A stretch of DNA of 64,000 nucleotides from an uncultured Blautia sp. (GTDB lineage: Bacteria; Bacillota; Clostridia; Lachnospirales; Lachnospiraceae), in assembly GCA_900547615.1 (NCBI GenBank), contig URHH01000001.1, forward strand, positions 10,408-74,407. Direction: 5' to 3'. Shown one piece after another: positions 38,128 to 45,829 of the stretch. The notes below the pieces were generated by a model. It was given only the letters and a program-made list of their open reading frames with translations, was not told where the DNA came from and made no database searches. The position numbers and the translations under genes were made by a program. Each line of letters opens with the position of its first letter. Within the stretch, counting starts at the first letter, position 1.

Positions 38128-38982
38128 TCAGTACTCCTGGGGCAATTCTTCAATTTCATCAAAGCGGAAAACAGGACCGTCTTTACATACGTATTTCGAT
38201 CCGATGTTGCATCGTCCGCATTTTCCTACTCCACATTTCATGCGAAGTTCAAGAGTTGTATACACCTGCTCATCGGTAAAGCCCATTTCCTTTAATCCCG
38301 CAAGAACAAACTTAATCATGATCGGCGGTCCGCAGACAAGAGCAACTTTATCTGTATCAAAACCGATTTCCTTTAAATATGTCGGAACAAATCCAACGTG
38401 ACCATCCCAGCCTTCCTGTTCCCGGTCTATGGTAAGGTATACATTTACTCCTTCTGTTTTCATCCACACTTCCTGAATTTCCTTTAACTGAACCAGATCG
38501 TCTGCAGAACGGGAGCCGTAAAGAATATCAACTGTACCATAATTCTCACGGTTATCAAGAACATAATTAATCACAGAACGAAGCGGCGCAAGACCGATTC
38601 CTCCTGCAATAAACAGAAGATTTTTCCCTTTTAATTCTGTCTCCACAGGAAAAGAATTTCCATATGGTCCTCTTACTGTAATTTCATCTCCAACAGAAAG
38701 GCTGTGAAGATAATCTGTAAGAACACCGCATTTTTTTATGCTGAATTCCTGATATTCTTTATTGGTGGGAGAAGATGTAATCGAAAACATTCCCTCACTG
38801 ATACCCGGTGCACAGAGCATGGCGCACTGTCCCGGCATATGTTCGAAAAGCTTTCCGCCTTCCGGAGCATTGACCCGGAATGTTTTTACATCCGGTGTCT
38901 CCTCACGAATATCTGTAATAACTCCAACCTTTGGAATCAATGTGTCTAATGTATAATTTTTATGACAGGTGCATTCACTCAT
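38128..38982 (-). CDS. flxA: FlxA-like NAD(H):flavin oxidoreductase subunit
   Basis: A 284-residue ferredoxin-NADP reductase-fold protein. FAD-binding elements (EGMFSITSSP, GPYGNSFP), the NAD(H) domain (FIAGGIGLAPLRSV, VCGPPIMI) and a C-terminal [2Fe-2S] site like that of PyrK (KCGVGKCGRCNIG, CKDGPVF) are visible. It matches FlxA of the FlxABCD-HdrABC complexes and the gamma subunit of sulfhydrogenases. It would accept electrons from NADH and pass them through FlxB/C/D to HdrA. It overlaps flxB by 4 nt. Confidence 0.88.
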   Translation of the reverse strand: MSECTCHKNYTLDTLIPKVGVITDIREETPDVKTFRVNAPEGGKLFEHMPGQCAMLCAPGISEGMFSITSSPTNKEYQEFSIKKCGVLTDYLHSLSVGDEITVRGPYGNSFPVETELKGKNLLFIAGGIGLAPLRSVINYVLDNRENYGTVDILYGSRSADDLVQLKEIQEVWMKTEGVNVYLTIDREQEGWDGHVGFVPTYLKEIGFDTDKVALVCGPPIMIKFVLAGLKEMGFTDEQVYTTLELRMKCGVGKCGRCNIGSKYVCKDGPVFRFDEIEELPQEY

Positions 38983-40022
38983 TCCCTGTTACCTCCCTGT
39001 TTCTGAAAGGACTTGATCACTTTTACAATATTTAACGCGGACGGACATTTTTCCACGCATCGTCCACAGCCTACGCAGGAATACATTCCATCGTTGTTTG
39101 CCGGGAAATATACAAGCTTGTGCATAAATCTCTGGCGAAATCTCTGCATCTGGCTTGTACGGTTATTTCCGTGTGCCATCATGGTAAAATCCGAATACAT
39201 ACAGGAATCCCAGCAGCGGTATCTCTGTACCCCATGACCTGTATCATAATCCTTAATGTCGTAGCACTGGCATGTAGGACATACAAAAGTACAGGTTCCA
39301 CATGCAAGACACGGTTTATAAAGCTCCTCCCAGAGAGGAGAATCAAATTTTTCTTTTAAAGCGTCTCCATTCCAGCCATCAAGAGAAAGATCAGAATACG
39401 GAAGCTTATCCACAACAGCTCTTATGGAAGCCTTCTCTTTTTCCACACATTCCGCATCTTCTCCGCCTACTTCCTCCAGAAGGCTCTTCACTGCCTCTGT
39501 AAGCGCCTCTCCCTTGTCTGTATTTGGTTGCCAGAAAAGCGTATCTCCTGTCTGCCAGACAGAAACGTCTCCTGCCGGCTCTGCCGCATCAATCCCGAAC
39601 GCCTTACAAAAACATGTCTCCTCCGGCTCAGAACAGGCAAATGCAACGATTGTTCCATGCTCTCTTCTTGCCGCATAAAAACTGTCTACCGGATCTGCAA
39701 GAAAGACTTTATCAAGAACTTCCACGCCTCTTACGTCACAGGCCTTCATTCCGAAAACAACAAAATCCTGCTCTTTTAACGCTTCCGGTTCTACCTTTAT
39801 TTTCTTTCCGTCACGGACACAGGTATAAAGGTTCTCACTCTGTGGAAAAAAAGCATCTTTAGGCGATTTTACTGTTTTTAATGTGTCAAGATCGATCTCT
39901 GCCTCTTCACTCCACGCCGCAAAATTCGTCTGTCCGTTTGTATTTACCGGAAGATACAGCTCCCTTGCCTCTGCAATGAGAGCAAACAGCCCGGAAAGCT
40001 TTTCTTTTGCTATCTTATACAT
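38979..40022 (-). CDS. flxB: FlxB-like Fe-S subunit (hydrogenase/sulfur reductase beta type)
   Basis: A 347-residue protein. The first 200 residues carry the FGMKACDVRGVEVLD element of the HydB/FlxB family and extra cysteines (CSEPEETCFCKAFG). Two ferredoxin-type clusters follow: CLACGTCTFVCPTCQC and CVGCGRCVEKCPSALN. It relays electrons between the NADH-oxidising flavoprotein and the Hdr complex. Assignment of B against C is by similarity to the HydB-like subunit and is less certain than membership in the Flx set. It lies 15 nt behind flxC. Confidence 0.82.
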   Translation of the reverse strand: MYKIAKEKLSGLFALIAEARELYLPVNTNGQTNFAAWSEEAEIDLDTLKTVKSPKDAFFPQSENLYTCVRDGKKIKVEPEALKEQDFVVFGMKACDVRGVEVLDKVFLADPVDSFYAARREHGTIVAFACSEPEETCFCKAFGIDAAEPAGDVSVWQTGDTLFWQPNTDKGEALTEAVKSLLEEVGGEDAECVEKEKASIRAVVDKLPYSDLSLDGWNGDALKEKFDSPLWEELYKPCLACGTCTFVCPTCQCYDIKDYDTGHGVQRYRCWDSCMYSDFTMMAHGNNRTSQMQRFRQRFMHKLVYFPANNDGMYSCVGCGRCVEKCPSALNIVKVIKSFQKQGGNRE

Positions 40023-40037
40023 ACCTTATCCCCTTTC

Positions 40038-41000
40038 TCACACACTGCCCGGCTCTGCATCATCAAAAGTAAAACTTGTAAGCGGACCTTTTGACTCAGC
40101 ATCCTCTCCTGCCTGATACTCTCCGTAAAGCATATCAATATCTTTGATAAACTTTCTGTTAAACAGATGAAGGGGAATCCCCTGCGGACATACTCTGCTG
40201 CACTCGCCGCAGTCGGTACATCTTCCTGCCACATGGAAGGCACGGATAATATGGAACATTTTTTCCTCAAAAGAATCCGCATTCGCCTTCTGGCTGCTGT
40301 CAAATTTATTGCTGTCAAACACGCATTTTCTGCAGGAACATGCAGGACATACATTACGACAGGCATTGCATCGGATACATTTGCTTAATTCCTTCTGGAA
40401 AAATGCAAATTTTTCTTCCGGGCTCATTGCCTCGATTCTCTCTACTTCAGCAAAACGGTCTGCATCCTTTGTATCTTTCGATTCGCCAAGGAGCTCATCA
40501 TAAATCTGATGCTCTTTTCCTTTGCACACATGGCATCTCTCCAGCATTGCATCTTTATAGGAGCATGTTTTTTCTCCGTAAATGGTCTGAATTTTCAATG
40601 TATCACAGGCATCTTCCGCCTCAGCGCCCTGAATACTTTCAATTCCCTTAATTCCCATTTTTTTGATTTTCTCTATATCAAGCTTTCCTTTGCAGCCGAT
40701 TCCGATAATATACGCTTTCTCCCTGTCTACACGATGTTCTTTTATAAGCTGATTGAAGCTGTATGTATCACATGGCTTTAAGAACACGAGAGTTTTCCCC
40801 TCCATTTTGGAGGCTGCAATCATATATTTACTTAAATTCGCACCACAAAATCCATTATATACAAGATTGTCCAGATCTTCCGCCTTATCAAAAAACGCCG
40901 GCTCCGGATTGTAGGAGAGATCTCCTGCCTTCCATCCAAGAACCTGTGTTACCTCTCCGGAAGAAAGCAGTTCTTTTGCACGTTCAATCATTTCCCGCAT
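40038..41000 (-). CDS. flxC: FlxC-like Fe-S subunit
   Basis: A 320-residue Fe-S protein. The N-terminal part has FLKPCDTYSFNQL and IIGIGCKGKLD, resembling FrhB/FdhB-like and HydB-like subunits, plus the CHVCKGKEH site. The C-terminal part has clusters CIRCNACRNVCPACSCRKC and CTDCGECSRVCPQG. It overlaps the flxD stop by 13 nt. As with flxB, the letter is provisional. It belongs to the electron path joining NADH oxidation and HdrA. Confidence 0.8.
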   Translation of the reverse strand: MREMIERAKELLSSGEVTQVLGWKAGDLSYNPEPAFFDKAEDLDNLVYNGFCGANLSKYMIAASKMEGKTLVFLKPCDTYSFNQLIKEHRVDREKAYIIGIGCKGKLDIEKIKKMGIKGIESIQGAEAEDACDTLKIQTIYGEKTCSYKDAMLERCHVCKGKEHQIYDELLGESKDTKDADRFAEVERIEAMSPEEKFAFFQKELSKCIRCNACRNVCPACSCRKCVFDSNKFDSSQKANADSFEEKMFHIIRAFHVAGRCTDCGECSRVCPQGIPLHLFNRKFIKDIDMLYGEYQAGEDAESKGPLTSFTFDDAEPGSV

Positions 41001-41431
41001 CGCAAATCCTCCAGTCTCACATTTTTACCAAGAGAATAAATCTTTTCCACAAACTCATTCATAGTTGTAGAGAATTTTACACCTTCTGCAGCAGATACCC
41101 ACTCCACGCGCGTACGGCCGTGCTCCACGCCAATATAATCCAGCATGGAAAAGAGAAGCGTCATTCTTCTTCTGGCATAATAATTTCCGGTGCTGTAATG
41201 ACAGTCTCCCGGATGACATCCGCACATGATCACTCCATCTGCGCCTTTTTCAAAGGCTCTTAAAATGAACATTGGATTTACGCGGCAGGAGCATGGAACA
41301 CGGATAATTTTTACATCTGCCGGATAGGTAAGACGGCTGCTTCCTGCAAGGTCTGCACCTGCATAGCTGCACCAGTTACAGCAGAATGCCACGATTTTCG
41401 GTCTGAATTCTTCTTTTGCTTCTATCGACAT
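40988..41431 (-). CDS. flxD: FlxD/MvhD-type [2Fe-2S] electron-transfer protein
   Basis: A 147-residue MvhD-family protein. Conserved cysteines occur in AFCCNWCSYAGAD, IRVPCSCRV and VIMCGCHPGDCHY. MvhD links hydrogenase or Flx modules to HdrA. The start at 41431 has GGAGGT 9 nt upstream and overlaps the hdrA end by 10 nt; a longer in-frame reading would lie inside hdrA and is rejected. In this operon it is placed exactly between hdrA and the Flx genes. Confidence 0.92.
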   Translation of the reverse strand: MSIEAKEEFRPKIVAFCCNWCSYAGADLAGSSRLTYPADVKIIRVPCSCRVNPMFILRAFEKGADGVIMCGCHPGDCHYSTGNYYARRRMTLLFSMLDYIGVEHGRTRVEWVSAAEGVKFSTTMNEFVEKIYSLGKNVRLEDLRCGK

Positions 41432-43410
41432 ATTGCATCTACCTCCGCTAAAATCTGTCTGTTGGAGAATCCCTGAAGGTCCATTGCACCGGAAGGACAG
41501 GTAACAGTGCAGGCACCGCAGCCCTGACACAAAGCGTCATTTACAACGGCAATTCGGCGCACCTCGCGGATTCCGTGGTCGTTTACTTCTTTTTCTTCAT
41601 AAGTGATCGCTCCATAAGGACATACGTTCGCGCATGTGGAGCATCCGTTGCAGAGAAGCTCATCGGATTTTGCAGTACATGGATTTGTCATAAGCTTGTC
41701 TTTTGCAAGAAGTCCAATCGCTTTTACTGCCGCAGCTCCCGCCTGAGCAACTGTCTCCGGAATATCCTTTGGTCCCTGGCATACACCGGAAAGGAAAATA
41801 CCTGCGGTAGGAGATTCTACCGGGCGAAGCTTTGCGTGTGCTTCTGTAAGGAAATTATTTGTATCAATACTTGCAGTCAGCATAGTTGCAATCCGGCGTA
41901 CATCCGGTTCCGGCTCAATTGCAGCCGCAAGAACAACCATATCTGCCTCTTTTAAAATCTGTTTATTATCAAGAAGGTCCACACCCTGTACAAGAAGTTT
42001 TCCATCCGGCTGTGGAATTACCTTTCCAACCTGGCCTTTTACGTAGTTTACGCCGTACTGCTCTACTGCTCTCCTGTAAAACTCGTCAAAGTTTTTACCA
42101 GGTGTACGAACATCAATATAAAATACGGTTACATTTACATCCGGATATTTGTCACGGATCAGCATGGCGTGTTTTGCTGTATACATACAACAGATTTTAG
42201 AGCAGTAGCTCTTTCCTCTGTCATCTGCACAGCGGCTTCCCACACATTGGATAAACACCATTTCCTTCGGCGCTTTTCCGTCTGAAAGGCGCTCAAGATG
42301 TCCTTTTGTAGGTCCTGCTGCATTCATAATACGCTCAAGCTCCAGAGAAGTAATAACGTCCTTGCTCTGACTGTATGCGTACTCGTCATATTTATCCAGC
42401 TTAATCATATCAAAACCGGTTGCCACTACAATAGCACCGTATTTCTGTGTCACGATCTTGTCCTGCTGGTCATATTCAATTGCTCCTGCCTGACAGACTT
42501 TTGCACAGAGACCACATTTTCCTGTTTTAAACTTAATACAGTTTTCTCTGTCAATGACCGGCACATTTGGAATCGCCTGGGCAAACGGTGTGTAAATGGC
42601 GGTTCTGTTTCCAAGTCCTCTGTTAAACTCACTTGGAATTTTTTTGGAAGGACATTTTTCCTGACAGATGCCGCAGCCTGTACACTTATCCATATTTACG
42701 CTTCTTGCTTTTTTACGGATGTCTACTGTGAAATCACCTACAAATCCAGTTACTTTTTCTACTTCACTATATGTATAGATATTGATTTTTTCGTGGGCTG
42801 CCGCCTCCACCATCTTCGGTGTCAGAATACAGGCAGAACAGTCAAGTGTAGGGAATGTCTTATCAAGCTGTGACATTCTTCCGCCGATACTTGGAGTTTT
42901 CTCCACAATGTCTACTTCATATCCTGCATCTGCAATATCAAGAGCAGTCTGGATTCCGGCAATACCGCCGCCAATTACAAGCGCTCTCTTTGTTACACGA
43001 CTCTCGCCCGGTTTTAAAGGAGCATTTAAGTTTACTTTTGCAATGGCTGCTCTTGCAAGAATAACTGCTTTTTTTGTTGCCTCTTCCATATCCTTGTGAA
43101 TCCAGGAGCAGTGCTCGCGGATATTTGCGATTTCCACCATATATGGATTCAGTCCGGCTCTCTCTGCAGCCTTTCTGAAGGTTGCCTCATGCATACGCGG
43201 GGAACAGGAGCATACTACGATTCCTGTAAGATTTTTTTCTTTGATCGCCTCTGCAATTTTCGCCTGTCCTGCTTCGGAGCACATATATGGATAATCTTCC
43301 GCATGGACAACACCCGGCTCAAGAAGAGCCATCTCTGCTACTTTTTTAACGTCTACCGTTGCAGCAATATTGCTTCCGCAATGACAGACAAATACGCCGA
43401 TTCTCTGCAT
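41422..43410 (-). CDS. hdrA: HdrA, flavin-bifurcating heterodisulfide-reductase subunit A
   Basis: A 662-residue flavoprotein. The N-terminal segment GVFVCHCGSNIAATVD, the FAD motif ALVIGGGIAGIQTALD, TLDCSACILTPKM, and four ferredoxin-type cysteine clusters (about CTGCGICQEKCP, CGLCAKVC, CNGCSTCANVCP, CQGCGACTVTCP) mark a full-length HdrA. HdrA FAD is the site where flavin-based electron bifurcation couples an exergonic reduction to ferredoxin reduction. In methanogens the partner is the CoM-CoB heterodisulfide; here those cofactors are not expected. Downstream fumarate reductase genes suggest fumarate as the high-potential acceptor. It follows hdrC by 5 nt. Confidence 0.95.
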   Translation of the reverse strand: MQRIGVFVCHCGSNIAATVDVKKVAEMALLEPGVVHAEDYPYMCSEAGQAKIAEAIKEKNLTGIVVCSCSPRMHEATFRKAAERAGLNPYMVEIANIREHCSWIHKDMEEATKKAVILARAAIAKVNLNAPLKPGESRVTKRALVIGGGIAGIQTALDIADAGYEVDIVEKTPSIGGRMSQLDKTFPTLDCSACILTPKMVEAAAHEKINIYTYSEVEKVTGFVGDFTVDIRKKARSVNMDKCTGCGICQEKCPSKKIPSEFNRGLGNRTAIYTPFAQAIPNVPVIDRENCIKFKTGKCGLCAKVCQAGAIEYDQQDKIVTQKYGAIVVATGFDMIKLDKYDEYAYSQSKDVITSLELERIMNAAGPTKGHLERLSDGKAPKEMVFIQCVGSRCADDRGKSYCSKICCMYTAKHAMLIRDKYPDVNVTVFYIDVRTPGKNFDEFYRRAVEQYGVNYVKGQVGKVIPQPDGKLLVQGVDLLDNKQILKEADMVVLAAAIEPEPDVRRIATMLTASIDTNNFLTEAHAKLRPVESPTAGIFLSGVCQGPKDIPETVAQAGAAAVKAIGLLAKDKLMTNPCTAKSDELLCNGCSTCANVCPYGAITYEEKEVNDHGIREVRRIAVVNDALCQGCGACTVTCPSGAMDLQGFSNRQILAEVDAICR

Positions 43411-43415
43411 CAGCT

Positions 43416-43793
43416 TTACCTCCTGTATCTTCTGAATGCACTGACTAAAAGCTGCTGTGGAAGTTCCGGATCAAGAAGCTCCGGGATTTCATTTGGAGAT
43501 AAATAATCCTGTCCCTTCTGACGGATCACCATCTGCCTTGCTGCATCAATTAATTTTCCCGGTTTCACATCCCTCGGACATCTCTCCACACAGGCAAAAC
43601 AGGAAAGGCATTTCCACAGAGATTTTGAATTTACAAGTGCCTCTATATCTTCATTTACCACATAAGAAACAAACTGATGCGGTTTAATATCCATCTCATT
43701 AAAGGAAGGACAGGAAGCGGAGCATTTTCCGCATTTCATACACTTCAGTGGATTTACACCGCTGATTTCTTTTATCATTTCTGCCTGACTCAT
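43416..43793 (-). CDS. hdrC: HdrC, [4Fe-4S] electron-transfer subunit
   Basis: A 125-residue protein with two ferredoxin motifs, CMKCGKCSASCPS and CLSCFACVERCP, and the family ending RYRR. HdrC passes electrons from HdrA to HdrB. It overlaps the hdrB stop by 4 nt and precedes hdrA, the usual hdrBCA order. Length is slightly shorter than methanogen HdrC but complete. Confidence 0.94.
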   Translation of the reverse strand: MSQAEMIKEISGVNPLKCMKCGKCSASCPSFNEMDIKPHQFVSYVVNEDIEALVNSKSLWKCLSCFACVERCPRDVKPGKLIDAARQMVIRQKGQDYLSPNEIPELLDPELPQQLLVSAFRRYRR

Positions 43794-44578
43794 ACTCTGT
43801 CCTCCTTCACCCCAAGCGCTTCTGCAAGAAGCTCTGTGAAATAATATACAGGGAGACCGTTTTCTGTTTTATTTAAGTTATAAAGGCAAAGCGGACAGGC
43901 TGTAATCAGCATTTCTGCACCAAAGCCTTCTGCGCTTTCTGTAATTTTCTTGCACATATTCCCTGACATTTCTTTTTCTTTTAAGGAAATATATCCTCCG
44001 CAGCATTCATTTCTATATGGATAAATCACAGGCTCTCCTCCGATCGCACGGATAAATTCTTCTATGACAGAAGGATTTTCCGGATCATCAAAAGCCATAA
44101 TTTTTCCCGGTCTTAAAAGAAGGCATCCATAATACGCTCCGATTTTTCTTCCCGTAAAAGGATTCACCACTTTTTCTTTTATCTTATCAAATCCCACACG
44201 GTCACGAAGCACTTCCAGATAGTGAAGAACCGTTGTCTCTCCCTTATATGGTTCAGAGAGCTGCATATAATTATTTGCTCTCGTCTGAATGTCTTCTACA
44301 TTTTTCATATCGTCATTGACGCGCTTGATCACATGATGACAGGCAGAACAGAGTGTCACAAGATCCTGTCCTTTTTCCTTTGCATCATTCAGGGCGCGGA
44401 CGGAGGAAAGCTTTGTGGCAATCTCATCTGTTCCAAGAGGATATACTCCTCCGCAGCACTGCCAGTTTTCAATTTCTTCCAGTTCGAAGCCCAGAGCTTT
44501 TGCAGAAGCTCTTGCGTAATCGTCAAGAGCCTTTGCCTTTGTACGGAGTGTACACCCCGGATAATAACTGTACTTCAT
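43790..44578 (-). CDS. hdrB: HdrB, CCG-domain subunit
   Basis: A 262-residue protein with both CCG motifs: NWQCCGG with CSACHH (C41, C42, C77, C80) and NECCGG with CPLC near the C-terminus, plus YPGCT at the start. In methanogens these ligate two non-cubane [4Fe-4S] clusters that split the heterodisulfide. In methanogen TfrB the same domain is fused to an SdhB-like half; here the SdhB-like half is encoded by tfrB. HdrB could therefore hand electrons to tfrBA or use a small disulfide or DsrC-like partner. It is 27 nt behind the malate dehydrogenase gene. Confidence 0.94.
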   Translation of the reverse strand: MKYSYYPGCTLRTKAKALDDYARASAKALGFELEEIENWQCCGGVYPLGTDEIATKLSSVRALNDAKEKGQDLVTLCSACHHVIKRVNDDMKNVEDIQTRANNYMQLSEPYKGETTVLHYLEVLRDRVGFDKIKEKVVNPFTGRKIGAYYGCLLLRPGKIMAFDDPENPSVIEEFIRAIGGEPVIYPYRNECCGGYISLKEKEMSGNMCKKITESAEGFGAEMLITACPLCLYNLNKTENGLPVYYFTELLAEALGVKEDRV

Positions 44579-44605
44579 AGTTTCTGTTATCCTTTCTGTA
44601 AAGCC

Positions 44606-45559
44606 TTATACGGTAAGGTCAAGCTGAGAGATCACTGCTTTCAGAGCATCTGCGCTCGCCTTCAGTTTCCCGATTTCTTCCTGATTCATACGCATTGGAA
44701 TTTTACCCTGCACACCATTTGGTCCTACAAGAGTCAGCGTACTTAAAGCCACGTCTTCAATTCCATACTCTCCGTGCATCATCGTGGATACAGTTGTGAT
44801 GGAATCGGAAGCAGAGAGAAGAATGCCGCAGAGCTTGCATACTGCTGTGGAAACTGCATAGAAGGTAGCGCCTTTATTTGCAATGATCTTACCACCGGAT
44901 TTCTGAACGTATTCCAGCATTCCCTCTTTATCAAGCTCTTCCACTTCTTTTCCGAGATCCTCCATTGTATGATAAAACTCATCTACACTTACACCTGAAA
45001 TATAAGCGCCTGTCCACGGGATGAAGGAAGTATCTCCATGCTCTCCAAATACATAGGCATGAATGTTTTTCTGTGCCACCTTAAAGTGTTCAGAAAGCCC
45101 GCAGCGCAGTCTTGCAGAATCCAGGATCGTACCGGAACCGATAATCTGGTTTTCCGGAAGACCTGAGATTTTTGTAAATACATAAGTCATAATATCTACC
45201 GGATTGCTTACCATAATGTAAAGCGCATCTGGAGCTGCTTTTACGATTTCCGGAGTAATACTTTTTAAGATATTTACATTTGTCTGGGTCAGCTCAATTC
45301 TTGACTGTCCCGGTTTCCGCGCAATACCGGAAGTGATAATTACAATGTCGGAATCCTTTGCATCTTCGTATTCTCCTGCCTTGATGGAAATAGGATTACG
45401 GAAGCAGGTTCCCTGAGCAATGTCCATTACTTCGCCTTCTACTTTTTCTTTATTAATATCAATCAGAACGATTTCTGATGCAATGTCTTCACTTGATAAA
45501 GTATACGCGATGGTTGCTCCTACACTTCCTGCTCCGATGATTGTAATTTTGCTGCTCAT
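44606..45559 (-). CDS. mdh: LDH/MDH-family dehydrogenase, malate dehydrogenase type
   Basis: A 317-residue NAD-dependent 2-hydroxyacid dehydrogenase. The Rossmann start is IIGAGSVGATIA, the active-site histidine H174 is in GEHGDTSF and the substrate-carboxylate arginine R150 in LDSARLR. The specificity loop reads GIARKPGQSR: Arg (R81) occupies the position that is Gln in lactate dehydrogenases, which predicts malate/oxaloacetate specificity. It is the first gene of the operon that also encodes fumarase and fumarate reductase, supporting oxaloacetate reduction to malate. Activity with lactate cannot be excluded because Q85 differs from both classical classes. Confidence 0.88.
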   Translation of the reverse strand: MSSKITIIGAGSVGATIAYTLSSEDIASEIVLIDINKEKVEGEVMDIAQGTCFRNPISIKAGEYEDAKDSDIVIITSGIARKPGQSRIELTQTNVNILKSITPEIVKAAPDALYIMVSNPVDIMTYVFTKISGLPENQIIGSGTILDSARLRCGLSEHFKVAQKNIHAYVFGEHGDTSFIPWTGAYISGVSVDEFYHTMEDLGKEVEELDKEGMLEYVQKSGGKIIANKGATFYAVSTAVCKLCGILLSASDSITTVSTMMHGEYGIEDVALSTLTLVGPNGVQGKIPMRMNQEEIGKLKASADALKAVISQLDLTV

Positions 45560-45702
45560 AACATTCTCCTCTCACTTTGTCTTTTTTTTAACAATTTCAG
45601 GTAAAAAAAATGGGGAACTGCCACTATTTTTTCTCTTTTCTCAGCATTTCAAATATAAAATAGTTATTTTTTTACGATTTATAGTTAAGTTCCTCTTTTA
45701 AT

Positions 45703-45731
45703 AATATACCACACAAAAGTACAAAGGACAA
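45703..45731 (-). promoter_or_regulatory. Promoter of the mdh-hdr-flx-tfr-fum operon
   Basis: Minus strand TTGTCC (45726-45731), 17-nt spacer, TATATT (45703-45708) with an extended TG element. The leader to the ATG is about 140 nt and very AT-rich. No clear Rex palindrome is seen, only isolated half-sites. Confidence 0.65.
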
Positions 45732-45751
45732 TATCTTTTTATTTTTTTGTT

Positions 45752-45797
45752 AAAAAAAAGTCATATGGGACTTTTCCTCAAAGTTCCATATGACTTT
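45752..45797 (-). terminator. Terminator of the NlpC/P60 coiled-coil gene
   Basis: Inverted arms with the core GTCATATGG form a 12-14 bp stem (one G-U pair) around an 11-nt loop, followed by eight U residues on the minus strand. Confidence 0.92.
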
Positions 45798-45829
45798 ATA
45801 TAATAATACCAGGATCTTAAATTAATTTT

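Noticed and set aside
45580..45760. Possible Rex redox-sensor operator in the mdh leader
   Set aside because: Only separate TTGTTAA and TTAACAA half-sites are present about 150 nt apart, not a proper palindrome.
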